From Rhizophagus sp. LPA8_4_AMF (lineage: Eukaryota; Glomeromycota; Glomeromycetes; Glomerales; Glomeraceae): a DNA stretch of 25,813 nucleotides. Under the pieces are notes generated by a model. It was not told the DNA's origin, ran no database searches, and saw only the letters and a list, made by a program, of their open reading frames with translations. Of this stretch, positions 10,612-19,842 are shown one piece after another. The translations under genes and the position numbers were made by a program. The stretch covers positions 1 through 25,813 of the forward strand of contig JADRCO010000833.1 of assembly GCA_021464525.1 (NCBI GenBank). Direction: 5' to 3'. Each line of letters starts with the position of its first letter. Positions within the stretch are counted from its first letter, which is position 1.

Positions 10612-10905
10612 ATGGGAGGTAGTTATTTGATTGCAGGCCGCAATGTACCGTCTCATTATGTAAGAAAATTTGTATTAACTTTCGGGCGAAGAAATGGACG
10701 AACAATAAATATATTAAAAAAATATTTGCTATTATAGCTTGCGATCACAACATTGGCAACGGTTGGTCTCGGAGCCTTTGCTGTATCTAAAAGGCTGAAG
10801 TCAAAAAAACCAAACACTCCACCAATTAATGCATCTTCTGCGGATGAAGAAGCTTTCATCAAAGAATTCTTAAAGCATGCTGAGGAGGAAGAAAAAAAAA
10901 AGTGA
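10612..10905 (+). CDS. ATP19: Mitochondrial ATP synthase subunit K (2 exons)
   Basis: Small inner-membrane subunit of fungal F1Fo-ATP synthase, associated with enzyme dimers. Exon 1 is 10612-10659 (16 codons) and exon 2 is 10738-10905, giving 71 residues against 68 in yeast Atp19. The N-terminus MGGSYLIAGRNVPSHYLAI aligns by eye with the yeast start MGAAYHFMGKAIPPHQLAI. One hydrophobic span follows (LAITTLATVGLGAFAV, about 17-32), then a basic KRLKSKKP patch and an acidic/lysine tail with DEEAFIKEFLKHAEEEE, matching the yeast DEEKFIENYLKKHSE. The 78-bp intron splits the gene just before the membrane span, at codon phase 0. The gene is small enough to be missed by ORF length filters. Confidence 0.9.
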
Positions 10906-11479
10906 CATCATTAATTTTCAACTTTATTAGTGATTGGTATTGTATTCTCCTTCAAAAAAAAATAATGTTCAAATTCACACATTTACAATTTTTGTATTTT
11001 AAAGAATCAAATAAATTGATTTAATTTTATAATTTATTAGATGGGATTTATTTTATATATAATTTATCCCTCTAAACTTAGTTAGAAAAGCATTGATCGT
11101 AAATTATATTTGCCAATATAATCAATATACCATATTCTTTATTTTGCACGAAGTAATTTATCTCCGTATCACTATAATTTTTTCCAAACGGCGAAATTAT
11201 TAGTCCATAGTACCGACTGGATAAATAAAATAAAATTAAGATCCATTAAAGGTTTTTTATTGATATAATGATACCAAATATAGATCAGCGTCGGCAACTT
11301 ATTTTCCTGTTACTCTATTGGATGATTCAATCATTTCTACTGCACTATAAATACATAGGCGGATATTTTTGAATTTTTCTATTAAAGTGAAAATACATAT
11401 CATTATTGACCGTTACCTGATTCACGCCAAGTGAACAACGTTGTGCAAAAAGTCCATTTTTAGTACTTGCGTTACGCTA
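10906..11479. other. Intergenic: ATP19 3' region and GDA1 promoter
   Basis: AT-rich interval with an AATAAA hexamer near 11009, a plausible ATP19 polyadenylation signal, and the GDA1 promoter at its right end. No further gene was found. Confidence 0.45.
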
Positions 11480-13560
11480 ATGCAGAACTCTCAACGAGAC
11501 GAAAATAAATCTACTACATCGTCGGCAGATCTAACCACAAAAGAAAACAGAGACATCCCAAAGACTCGTTCTCGGAAAAAAACATTGGAGAAAGACGAGA
11601 AACGATTAGATGTTTTAACTGATCCTAAAATGCCAAACAATAAACCTAGAAATAGAATGTGGATAAGAACAACTGCCTTTTTATTATTCTTAGGCTGTGT
11701 AATATTATTTTTTGTTCCTGAAGAAAAATTTAACTTCAAATCAGATCGTAAGTTATCATTTAAATTTTTTATCATTATTTAATAATTGGAGTTTAGTTAC
11801 GTATATACTTGCTGCCCATATCTCATCTCATAAAATTCAAGCCTAACTCAAGTCCCATTACTAAGAATTAAAAATTCTAAAGACCTTTTCTCAAATCTGA
11901 ATCCCAGTTATATATAATAGTTCTAAGTGGGATTTGGAGATTTTTGGTTTTAACGGCAATAACAAGCAGTTGTAATTTTAACTAACTTTACTCTTATACT
12001 TTATCAGTCGGTTTACCACCAGAAACAGATCCAAGTTCTAATATAAATGTAGATTTAGAACATTCCAAATCAGATAATATAGAAGACATTACATCAATAG
12101 ATCCTGCTGTTCCCACGAAATCGAAAGTAAATAGTCCCCAAAAAGCTACAAAAACTCCATCTTCAAAAATCACCTCAAAACATTGTACTGTGCCTCATCC
12201 TGGTCGTCCACTTGTTCAATATGCGCTTATGATTGACGCTGGGTCTACAGGTTCACGCATACATGTATATCGATTTAACTATTGTAAGGCCTCACCAGAA
12301 CTAGAGGATGAAATTTTTGCTCATATAGAACCAGGCCTTTCTTCATATGGTGACAATCCGGAAGCAGCCGCAAATAGTTTGAATGTATTGATGGAAGTAG
12401 CTCTCAAGAATGTTCCAAAAGAGTTACAACATTGTACTCCAGTAGCTGTTAAAGCAACAGCTGGGTTGCGCTTGCTGGGACTTAAAAAAAGTGAACGTAT
12501 TTTGGAAGCTGTTAGAGAGCATTTAGAGACAAATTATCCCTTCCCTATAATAGAAAAAGATGGTGTCGTGATTATGGACGGTAAAGATGAAGGTATGTAA
12601 AAAATTTTAAATAAGTATATATCAAACAAAGATGAAGATTCATAAAAAGTTTTGTTATTTATAGGTGTTTATGCATGGATTACGGTAAATTATTTATTGG
12701 ACAGATTAGGTAACGGAAAAAAATTGCCTACAGCTGCAATATTTGATCTCGGAGGTGGTTCAACTCAGATTGTTTTTGAACCTGAAGCAAATTTTGAAGT
12801 TGCATCGGGAGAACATAAATACGAACTAGAATTTGGAGGCCACAAATATATTCTTTACCAGCATTCATATTTGCATTATGGACTCATGGAAGCAAGAAAA
12901 GCAATTAAAAGATTCATGACGAAATTATGGATTTCTACACCTAATAAGAAAGATAATGTAATTTCTGGAATATCATCTGAACTGGATATTTCAGAAGATC
13001 ATGTTCCACATCCTTGCTTGCCAAAGAATTATACTGAAGATTTTTCACTTTCTGATATTTCACATTCTAGAGATGAAGATTCTATAACTATTGTTGGAAC
13101 CGGTGCAGGACACGCTCAATGTAGATTTATTATTGAACAAGTACTTAACAAAACAAATGAATGTCCGCTATCTCCATGTTCATTTAATGGTATATATCAA
13201 CCATCACTGGAAGTAACTTTTTCCTTGCATGATATTTATGCATTTTCGTATTTTTATGATCGGATGAGTCCCTTAGGAATGCCGGCTGATTTTTCCCTTA
13301 AAGAACTCAGAGATTTAACAGATGCAGTGTGTGCAGGAAATGTCAGTCAATTTAGTCATTTACCAGAAGCTACGAAAGAAATTAAAAAGAATCCACATTA
13401 TTGTATGGATTTAACATTTATTTATGCATTATTACATGTTGGTTATGAAATACCACTTGAAAGGGAAGTAAAAATTGCTAAAAAAATTAAAGATATTGAA
13501 ACTGGGTGGTGTCTGGGAGCTGCTATTGCTGTATTGGATCATAAAGTATGGTGTAAATGA
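11480..13560 (+). CDS. GDA1: Golgi GDA1/CD39 nucleoside diphosphatase (guanosine diphosphatase, 3 exons)
   Basis: Type II Golgi membrane enzyme that hydrolyses GDP (and UDP) to the monophosphate, which supports nucleotide-sugar exchange during glycosylation. Exons: 11480-11747, 12008-12592, 12665-13560; 582 residues. A basic cytosolic tail (1-63) is followed by one membrane anchor (TAFLLFLGCVILFFV, about 65-79) and a Ser/Lys-rich stem to about 150. All apyrase conserved regions are present: ACR1 DAGSTGSRIHVYRF (166-179), ACR2 KATAGLRLL (about 238-246), ACR3 DEGVYAWITVNYL (283-295, with E284 the expected catalytic base), ACR4 FDLGGGSTQI (311-320) and ACR5 GWCLGAAIAVL (565-575). The ATG at 11480 is chosen because the frame upstream lacks another ATG. 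The first intron, 260 bp, is the longest of this gene. Assignment to GDPase rather than another NTPDase rests on the single N-terminal anchor and fungal context. Confidence 0.95.
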
Positions 13561-14032
13561 TTTGTTTATGCTATTAATTTTTCTTTTTCTTACTATATTA
13601 TTATTTGAGTTAGAGGTTTCATCAAATAACAAGACTTTATTGTTACGAACAATTGTTGTTATTTATACACTTTTTTTATTATCTTTGAATAATTAATTAA
13701 TAATAATAGATTAAATATACACTAATTGTTCATAGATCGATTCTGATAAATTAAAATAAACAAATAAACAAATGAAATACAACTTGCAATTGACTGACCC
13801 TGTGACACAGCAAGGATTGATAGTCAATTTACTTGATAAATTACATTATTAGGCATTTACTAATTGGTGATTTTATGTTAGCACAACCAGTTACTAAGTT
13901 GTATAAAAAAATACCTATTACGTAAGCCTGATAAAACAGTTACTCGGCACTTCATTAATTACTGCGAATAGTCACGTGATATAGCAAGTAAAATATAAAG
14001 TGTCCGTATACTAACTAATATCAGAGAAAGAA
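13561..14032. other. Intergenic downstream of GDA1
   Basis: AT-rich 3' flank. One CACGTG motif occurs at 13973. No coding frame or RNA gene is recognised. Confidence 0.45.
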
Positions 14033-14035
14033 CTA

Positions 14036-14220
14036 CCCTGTAAAAAAAGGCGATCCATTTTTAATATTCCATCTTTTTCCATAAAAGGCTCATATTTCCG
14101 GAATTAATAACCTTATATCACGGAATATATCGAATTATTTACATTTTCCGTGAATGGATCCGTGAAAGGCTCATTTTTACGGAGTTTTTACAGAAATAAC
14201 GGATAAAATTTTTTATAGGG
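14036..14220. mobile_element. 185-bp MITE with CTA target-site duplication
   Basis: Terminal inverted repeats CCCTGTAAAAAAA (left) and, on the opposite strand at the right end, CCCTATAAAAAAT. The element is flanked on both sides by CTA (14033-14035 and 14221-14223), read here as a 3-bp target-site duplication. Inside, AAAGGCTCATATTTCCGGA and AAAGGCTCATTTTTACGGA form an internal direct repeat. Three-base duplications are typical of PIF/Harbinger or CACTA elements, but no coding part is present to decide. Confidence 0.65.
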
Positions 14221-14251
14221 CTATTACTCTGACCCAAAATTATCAAGATTT

Positions 14252-14346
14252 CTCCGTTATCCGTTATCCGAGTATCCGATCCGAATTTATCCGTAATTAT
14301 CCGGATAATTCAGATCGGATAAACGGATCACGGATTTATCCGGATT
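14252..14346. repeat. Iterated ATCCG / CGGAT palindromic repeat
   Basis: The left half is built from repeats of TATCCG and the right half from its complement CGGATA. The halves meet at TTATCCGGATAA near 14308, so the block can fold into an imperfect hairpin. It abuts the 14036-14220 MITE. It has no coding content and reads as the end of a dispersed repeat. Confidence 0.6.
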
Positions 14347-14454
14347 GAAACACTACGTTAGAGACTTAGAGTCAAATTCGAAAATGAATACACTTTTGAT
14401 TTTTAGATATCCCATGAAGATATTTCATTTACACAATATAAAAATAAATGTTTT

Positions 14455-16340
14455 ACATTCTAACATAAAAAAAAGTAAGGAGGAATTAAAAACGGACTAA
14501 TGTTAATCCGGATGGATGATATATTTTTAATTTCTATTTTTAAATTTACATTGAGATGCGGATTATAAGAGAATTGAAAGAGTTGTTATATATGTTATAT
14601 GATTTGAATAATTGAAATTGTAATTGAGAATATAAAATGAATCGCGTATAAAACATATATGAAAAAAAAATTTCTTTAAGTCTATTTTAAAGTATATAAG
14701 TACGTTTTAAGTAAATTTTTTTTCATAGCGCAATAGCGCATGTACATTTGTTTATTCATCGAAATTATTTAAAAAAAAATATCTCTCATCTTTCTTGAAA
14801 ATTCTTTAATACGAATCAGTTCTATATATTATTAATCACTTAAACAGAGCATCAAGTGTTCTTATTTATCTAATGACAACATTATCATACATTTTGTATA
14901 CGTTATACATTAACTTCAAAAAAAAGTAATTAATTCATTAAATTATTTATGTAGATCACTCCAAAAATTGATAGTTTATTTGTTTACCTTCATTTTTTCT
15001 TGTTTTCTAATGATGAAATTATTACAAATCAAAAAAAATCTAATTACTCATCAATTTTTGAGAAAATTATAAATATTATCACATTCTTTTTGATTTTTTT
15101 TCTAACGAAAGAATAATTGAGATTAATAATTACAAAAAATGACTACTCCTGATATCACTCTTTACACTGTTGGAACTCCTAATGGGGTAAAAGTAAGCAT
15201 CGTCCTTGAAGAATTAGGAATTCCTTACAAAGCAAGAGAAATTTCTTTTAAGGATGAAGAACAAAAACAGCCTTGGTTTTTAAAAATCAATCCGAATGGC
15301 AGAATTCCTGCTATTACTGATCATAGTAGAGGAGATTTTCACGTATTTGAAAGTGGTGCAATTATGATCTATCTTTGTGAACATTATGATCCCGAAGGAA
15401 AATTATTGCCAAAAGATTCTGATTTAAGAAGTCAAGTTATTCAATGGGTAAATATCTTTTTTTTTCACAATAAATAAATTGATAAATTAAAAAATAATTG
15501 TTATAAAATAACTTCTATAAAATAAATAGATTATGTTTCAAATGGGAGGTCTTGGACCTATGCAAGGGCAAGCAGGACACTTTAATAGGTACGCACCAGA
15601 AAAAGTTCCATACGCCATTAAGCGATATACCGATGAAACCAAAAGACTTTACTCCGTTTTGAATGGTGCTCTGGAAGGTAAAGAATATTTGGTAGGAAAC
15701 AAATTTACTTTAGCGGATGCTATAAGTTTTCCGTGGGTCAGAGTTCATTTCCTTTCCGGTGTACCAAGTATCGATGAATTTCCAAATTTAAAAGCTTGGG
15801 TTGCACGTATTAGTGCAAGACCTGCTGTTCAAAAAGGTTTAAATGTACCCACTCCTGACAAATTTCAAGAATTTATTGATAATCCTGAAAAATTGGATGA
15901 ATTTGTTAAAAATGTTCAAAGTTCGTTTAAGTGGAAATCAACAGAGGAAAAATAGGTTATATATACAAACGTAATATGTGAACGTGAATTACCCTTCAAT
16001 CAATCTTTCTTACGTTTTTTATTCTATTTTTTTTTTTGTTTTTTTTTTTTTACCGGATGTATTTTATTTTTTTATTTTGTAAACACTGTAAATGTTGTTA
16101 TAATAAGATATTTGTACTTTATTATAAATAAAGTTATTGCTATAATTTGACTAAATTATTCATAATATTTATCTCCGCCCTAATTCCTAATTCTTGTTTA
16201 CATAAATTCGATCGATATTAAGCCTCAAGTTTTAAGGTTATTTGGAGGTTATTACTTTGAATAAATAATAATAGATTAAAGTATAAAAATCATTCATTAG
16301 ATTTTTTCCAATATGCTTTGTAAAGAAATTACAAATGCCA
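14455..16340 (+). repeat. Duplicated segment, copy 1 (carries GST copy 1)
   Basis: Homology with copy 2 starts at ACATTCTAACAT (14455 here, 19843 in copy 2). It continues through the promoter, both exons, the intron and the 3' flank to about 16335. Copy 1 holds about 457 bp (14489-14945) that copy 2 lacks. Confidence 0.8.
15139..15955 (+). CDS. Ure2p-like glutathione S-transferase, copy 1 (2 exons)
   Basis: Cytosolic GST of the Ure2p-like / nu-like class, whose members often act as glutathione-dependent disulfide reductases or peroxidases. Exons 15139-15447 and 15530-15955 (82-bp intron) give 244 residues. The thioredoxin-fold N-domain shows [13 protein letters not shown], with T13 and N15 at the position of the thiol-activating residues in bacterial YfcG. 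It also has NPNGRIPAI with the cis-Pro at 57, and the glutathione-gripping E71-S72 of [10 protein letters not shown]. The all-helical C-domain carries [30 protein letters not shown] and [10 protein letters not shown]. The reading frame is intact. An AATAAA at about 16128 may be the polyadenylation signal. About 91 percent identical in protein to copy 2 (22 differences counted by eye in 244). Confidence 0.95.
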
Positions 16341-16618
16341 CCTGTTATAACAACTTGATAGTTATATAATAAAATTAAGAACCAACTGAATTTTATTTTA
16401 TATAATTTGCTCATTATAATGATGTCGGATAATTACAAATTAATAAAAAAAAGTTCTTAAAAAAATTTAGCATTATGGTTTATTAAAGTATTTAAATATG
16501 ACTTGATAATTATAAGTAAAATACCAAAAATTATATGTAATAATTACTATTAAATATTAATTTCTATTAGTTATTTAGATTATGTTAACTAGGGCGTTAG
16601 GACGGATTTGATACCTTT
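15956..16618. other. 3' flank of GST copy 1, AT-rich
   Basis: Up to about 16340 this matches the 3' flank of GST copy 2. Beyond that it is AT-rich with no recognised content. Confidence 0.5.
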
Positions 16619-16926
16619 GCTACTGAAGCATTATCAGAGCTAGATGTTATATTAGCCAGTCTTTTCCAATTAGCACTTTAGACCTTGGTACTGTGACATC
16701 GCTTTCAGAGATCTTTGATGCTGGCGCTGGCAGAAAAGTGATCCGCTATACCAGTGAAGATTGCTTGATGGACATATCTTCCTGTAATGATATAGTTGCG
16801 GAGAATGATGGGGAATTGGTGGCGATTCTCAAGAATGCTTTAGATGAACGGGAAAAGATCCCTTTCATGTCTGTTGATTTTGAGGATTCATCAGAAAAAG
16901 TAAACGAAGAATCTCGTTATATATGA
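16619..16926 (+). pseudogene. Unrecognised coding fragment without ATG
   Basis: Base composition rises abruptly at about 16590. An open frame of normal amino-acid composition runs to a TGA at 16924-16926. It includes SLSEIFDAGAGRKVIRYTSE and DEREKIPFMSVDFEDSSE. There is no ATG and the frame is closed on the left by a stop, so this is the end piece of a gene or an exon. I do not recognise the family. Because it sits between the two GST copies amid other coding debris, it is probably part of something inserted there and decaying. Confidence 0.4.
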
Positions 16927-17285
16927 TTTCATTATCAATGACCAAAAAGTGATTATGCAACGATCAAATTATATGCTTGGCAGGTTGCATGAATGCCACA
17001 ATAAGTTTATCAGATAACGGTAACACTATTTTACTCACATACAGAATATAATGGATAAAAAACATTAGCCTGTTGCCTGTTGGGACGAACTTTATTAAGC
17101 AAAAATTGAGTTCCCGGCCTCGGTCAGGGTTTCAAAACAAGGAAACATCTTATTTATATCATACAAAATGTCACAGATGAGTAAAAAATACAAGAATAAG
17201 CACAACCATTGTTACAAGGCATAGCAAACGTTATATTATATATAATTAATGATTGCTTTTTTTGCACTACTATTTATTACTTATT
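16927..17285. other. Non-coding stretch inside inter-GST block
   Basis: No open frame is recognised. The sequence is less AT-rich than the surrounding intergenic DNA. Tandem TTATTTACT units occur around 17275-17310. Confidence 0.35.
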
Positions 17286-17460
17286 TACTTATTTACTAAT
17301 TTACTAATATTCATTGCCTTCATTACTGTCTTCACTATCATCATAATATTCAGTTCTCCCAAAGATGGTTTTTTATATATTTGGTATTGAGTAAAAACTT
17401 TTTCGCAGTAAGGGCATGGTTCCCTCTTCACTGTCATCATTATCTGACTCATCATTTGTT
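17286..17460 (-). pseudogene. Acidic / CxxC coding-like fragment
   Basis: On the minus strand two different frames look coding. One gives acidic stretches (NDESDNDDSEEG and YYDDSEDSNEGNEY, followed by a stop). Another gives EPCPYCEKVFTQYQIYKK, which resembles half of a zinc finger. They overlap, so at most one is real. No start is visible. Family unknown. Confidence 0.3.
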
Positions 17461-17523
17461 AAATGATTAAGGATGTTTAAAATTTATGCATACATTATAT
17501 CCAATTAATAAATGTTGATTCCA

Positions 17524-17684
17524 CTATGTATAGAGCTCGTGATGGATGAGATTTAATGGTGCTACCCCTTTTACTGAATCAGATCCAGGGTCTTTATTTT
17601 TCTGTTGGAATTGCTCAGTTTCATAACAATGAGGTTTACTTAACCAGACATTTTCCAATGCACGATCACGGTGTTGTATACTAC
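17524..17684 (-). pseudogene. Exon-like fragment ending HHELYT-stop
   Basis: A 53-codon open stretch begins after a good acceptor (ACATTATAG) and ends in TAG at 17526-17524. It contains QHRDRALENVWLSKPHCYE and SDSVKGVAPLNLIHHELYT. Composition is normal for a protein. A matching donor (CCGAG-GTAAAAT) lies at about 17750 on the same strand. Probably one exon of the same unknown gene as the neighbouring fragments. Not recognised. Confidence 0.35.
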
Positions 17685-17817
17685 CTATAATGTTGTTTAA
17701 TATATGTATTATTAAAGAAACAGAACCAATTACATTAAAAATAATATTTTACCTCGGTCCAAATGGACTGAATAAATTATGGGAAAAATCTCCGTTGTTT
17801 ACTTAATGTATTTATCA

Positions 17818-17919
17818 CCATACACCTACATTAGGTAAGTGCTCATTACCATTTACAGAACATGTCAGCCATACACCTACGTCAGGTAAGTATTCATTAC
17901 CATTTACAGATCACGTCAC
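17818..17919 (-). repeat. Two 51-bp tandem repeats encoding a 17-residue unit
   Basis: Copies at 17818-17868 and 17869-17919 differ at about 7 of 51 positions. On the minus strand both are open in one frame and encode CSVNGNE-[Y/H]-LP-[D/N]-VGVW. The period is exactly 17 codons and most of the phrase is kept, which suggests the duplication arose in coding sequence. The PDVGVW phrase recalls the PD motif of Uma2-like PD-(D/E)XK nuclease domains; that link is weak. Stops flank the repeated frame, so the host gene looks broken. Confidence 0.6.
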
Positions 17920-18477
17920 ATTTACCAATTGGGAAGAGCGAACTTCGCAATTCGTCATGGATTTCCTCCTTTCCTCCACTGTCAAAATGAGGGAAATAAA
18001 ATAAACAAATAACATGAATGAGATAGAATTACAGAAAGCCAATTACTTTTACAAACAGCTTTTCGCCTACTCTTTCGACTTGGAATATGTTGTGAATAGC
18101 TTCGAGTACACTCAAACGATCTTAAGGTTTTTCTTAGTTATTTTGACAACTTTACTTCATGTTCATTCTCCGCCTCTGCTAACTTATTAATATCAGCGAT
18201 TATCTAATAAAATCATTAGCAACACTCAGTAATAAATATTTCATATAGATTTATTCCAAATATTGCTCCTATTAAAGCAATTAAAAGTCATCACATTAAA
18301 GTTCGGAACTTTCCAAAAGATTGAGTCAAAATTTATATACAAAAAATAGCACCTTCTCATTACTCATATTAACGAAGTTTCCATTTGAATTGTAGAGGTT
18401 AGCGTGAGCGAATCATTTTAGCGGAATCTGACAGTTTTTGTTATAGGCGAAAAAGTATAATGTTAAACAAACTCAGC
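17920..18477 (-). pseudogene. Scattered coding-like debris, minus strand
   Basis: Short minus-strand stretches have protein-like composition: SGGKEEIHDELRSSLFP near 17945-17985 after an acceptor-like TTGACAG, and ADINKLAEAENEHEVKL near 18145-18200. They are not continuous and no splice path could be fixed. Likely remnants of the gene whose first exon is at 18478-18660. Confidence 0.3.
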
Positions 18478-18660
18478 CTACTCACATGCAGCAAATTTCC
18501 CGAGCTGATAATCTCTGTTCCGGATTGACTTGATCGGACTGTCAGGGTCTGCGCCTATACATCCCTTCTGCAACCCTTTTACACCTTTTGCTGTATAGAT
18601 GTAATGATGGTTGCATTCACCGCAAATTTGCATCCGTGATACCGCCGAAAAATTGCGCAT
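18478..18660 (-). pseudogene. Small ORF with CxxC motif, possible first exon
   Basis: Begins at an ATG (MRNFSAVSRMQICGECNHHY) and runs 60 codons. A strong donor, GCAT-GTGAGTAGG, sits at its end, so it could be a first exon coding about 58 residues. It has CGEC followed by HH and two later cysteines (KGC and AAC), compatible with a small zinc-binding fold. It is divergent from the plus-strand block that starts at 18841, with about 180 bp between. Family not recognised; later parts on this strand look decayed. Confidence 0.4.
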
Positions 18661-18840
18661 CTCCTGAAATAATCGATATGCTGTGATTGCTTTATTATCA
18701 AAACTTACCCAATATAGGACATGCGCAATAAGAATCGTTCATATACATTCAATCCAACTTATCCAAGCGCAAAGATTTCGTGGCTTTGAATTGAAATATA
18801 AATGCGGTTAATAACTGACTGGTAAGTTTTATATCGAAGC

Positions 18841-19490
18841 ATGGATCGAGCGGCAATTATCAACTTCATGGAAGAACGTCAAAACCATAGAACCCTAAGG
18901 CTGTTACCAATTTATTGCGCAATAACATGGAAGCCTTGAACCTTGCCGAAAACAATGTTTAGTTCATAAAGATTTCAGGTCCAAACTTCTTTAATTTGAG
19001 GAAATGCTTACTCGCAAAAATTTCTGAAATATGCAGCAGCGAATGTCGTTGATGCTCTCGTGAGGCTGAGAATAAACTTAAAAATTGGATTTACCTCTTG
19101 AATCGGCGATTAAACTGGTTAAAGGAGCTCAAAATTGGCAGGTGAGGATTACTAACAAAAATATACTGTAATCCGCACTTACTAATCTTGCAAATAACGC
19201 TTTTTTTTTAGCTGAAACGGTTTTAAGTAATTATCTCGAGAATACGCATATAGATGATGAAGGAACTCGTCGGAGGTTTAAAGATTTAAAGAGAAATTAG
19301 CGTTATTGGAAGCCATACTTGAAGTAGAAGCAAATGATATCAAGATGATGCGTTGGAATCGCATAGACCCAAAGTACCGAGCATATGCTAATACTATTAG
19401 AAGCGACGATGCTTGTAGGAATCATTGGCAGACAAATTGGATAGAAAAAAACGGTGGGACTCTTAATTGGCTAGGGAAAAAATGAAAAAT
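18841..19490 (+). pseudogene. Decayed unrecognised gene, plus strand
   Basis: Opens at an ATG with MDRAAIINFMEERQNHR. The frame closes after about 33 codons, and further protein-like stretches follow in other frames (for example LLRNNMEALNLAENN at about 18910-18955, and MMRWNRIDPKYRAYANTIRS at about 19346-19405). The run of sensible composition over 600 bp with broken frames is what a decaying gene looks like. Some breaks could instead be introns: GTGAGGATT at 19142 to TTTTTTTTAG at about 19211 is a plausible one. Product unknown. Confidence 0.4.
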
Positions 19491-19842
19491 ATCTGTTCGA
19501 TTTATTTCCCGAAGTTAAAAATCCTATTAGCATAGAACATCATCATGCATCGGATATCCATCAGTCGACGCAACCTTTATATTTATTTTACTTCACTCGC
19601 ATGTTTTAATAAAGTACCGTGAAGATTTCATTCAGTGTTACACAATATTATACTCGCAGCAATGTATGCGGACGTTAAAAATCGCTAGCCAATACAAATC
19701 CTAAAATATATTAACGATGTAATTTATAATTCATAACAAACTTTTCCTTTGTTATCAATCATAGATCAAATATCGCAATTCTTATCTATGACATCAATGG
19801 GTTAAAAAGATTAATTTCAAAATCGATCCTTAAGAAAATTTC
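19491..19842. other. End of inter-GST block
   Basis: The coding-like composition fades and no frame is convincing. Homology with the copy 1 upstream region begins at 19843. Confidence 0.35.

Noticed and set aside
11491-11775. Minus-strand frame inside GDA1 exon 1
   Set aside because: Antisense shadow of the basic N-terminal tail and membrane anchor of GDA1.
17833-17910. Two 24-nt plus-strand 'mini-introns' (GTAAGT to TTTACAG)
   Set aside because: Too short to splice, and explained as the antisense of a duplicated minus-strand coding unit.
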